Positions 63,261 through 64,000 of a stretch of 64,000 bases of DNA are shown here, one piece after another. A program made the position numbers and the translations under genes. Each line of letters begins with the position of its first letter. Within the stretch, counting starts at the first letter, position 1. The notes beneath the pieces were generated by a model. It was not told where the DNA came from. It saw only the letters and a list, made by a program, of their open reading frames with translations, and did no database searches. The stretch is from Acanthosoma haemorrhoidale (lineage: Eukaryota; Arthropoda; Insecta; Hemiptera; Acanthosomatidae): the NCBI GenBank assembly GCA_930367205.1, contig OV884009.1, forward strand, positions 39,627,841 to 39,691,840, in the 5' to 3' direction.

Positions 63261-64000
63261 AATTTAGGGGGAGTTGTTAGTCTTTGAGAATAGTGTTTTT
63301 GGTGTGGGTTTTGCATGTAGGCCTCCATGGGTAATGCACGCAGACATGATTTTATGTTTTTTCAATAATTCCATACGCATTCCCTTCATAAAATAATTTT
63401 TTTTTTATTATAGAATAACAGTTTTTCAGGATTTTTGTGGATATGCAAATTTCTATAATCACTACTTTATGTTACTACAGTGTAAGTAAACAGTAAACCA
63501 GCGCGACATTTAGGTGTTGCCGAACTGTATCTTTGACGCCGCGCGCATTGTACGGAACTCGATGATTTTAGGCATTCTGTAGAAAACTTCCACTTAACCC
63601 GAATCGCAATTGAATGTTGCTATCTTACAATTAAACATAAGAGACACTTCAACTCACATCAAATTTAGACATTATCTACTTTAGGTATATAATGTAAATT
63701 AAATTGATTTGTACTGTTTATAACAGTGGGTGTTTACCAGATTGTTTTTTCTTCTTTTAATTTTCCTAAGGACGAAAACTAAGTAAAATTGTTATTTATT
63801 ATTCAATATTATAATTTATTTTGTTCAGTGAATTAAATATGTCCAATTTTATGAAAATGAATTGTTAATTCTTTGAGCTAAAAAAAATACCTACTACTCT
63901 TTAAATTTTAAGGCATTAAATAAATTGCTTTCAGCTGCTTCATCTGTCCCTTAGAAGATAGCATAAATATTTTAGTAAATCAAAGTTATTTTAAAAATGT
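63261..64000. other. Right end of window, no gene seen
   Basis: AT-rich with a short GC-richer spot at 63500-63560. No exon or repeat recognised. Confidence 0.45.

Overview
The window is AT-rich eukaryotic DNA from an animal, most probably an insect. It holds spliced genes with GT-AG introns and many relics of mariner, Tc1 and jockey-type transposons. No bacterial or organellar gene organisation is visible, and the species cannot be named from the sequence.

From 1 to about 17.6 kb lies the 3' half of one protein-coding gene on the + strand. Eight exons (2869-17437) join in frame into 368 residues that match the C-terminal half of protein O-mannosyltransferase 2 (POMT2; twisted in Drosophila): MIR motifs, then the C-terminal membrane region, ending in the family's WxDSWxF terminus. 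The N-terminal catalytic half must lie left of the window. The largest intron (8345-13449) carries an antisense, TA-flanked, decayed mariner, a short mariner-like MITE and a tRNA-derived SINE-like segment; the last intron carries another MITE.

From 17.6 to 39.3 kb I find no confident host gene. This interval holds repeats: a LINE fragment at 20.4-21.2 kb, a second copy of the short MITE at 24.1 kb, a 121-bp direct repeat at 25.2/25.7 kb, two copies of a LINE 3' end (26.1 and 34.9 kb), a 2.3-kb jockey-type LINE relic (29.1-31.4 kb) with a truncated second copy (32.8-33.65 kb), a Tc1-like transposase relic (35.5-36.1 kb), and one arm (38.3-38.7 kb) of an inverted dispersed repeat whose other arm is at 51.06-51.49 kb.

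At 39.3-39.7 kb a GC-rich promoter-like island leads into a convincing first coding exon (39667-39715): a good Kozak context, a signal peptide and a consensus GTGAGT donor. I infer a secreted or membrane protein gene whose next exons lie far downstream, probably outside the window. The remaining 24 kb would then be largely its first intron. It contains two foldback structures (46.1-46.6 and 47.9-48.25 kb), another copy of the first one's family (62.8-63.26 kb), six scattered copies of a CTGAWG...CGAAACG motif typical of retroelement ends, a second TA-flanked decayed mariner (58.7-59.8 kb), several jockey fragments, and a few non-repetitive islands of higher GC (best at 53.5-54.05 kb) that could be regulatory. 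I did not find a clearly new biological system; the first-exon gene, the foldback families and the possible ribozyme-like motif are the points most worth checking.
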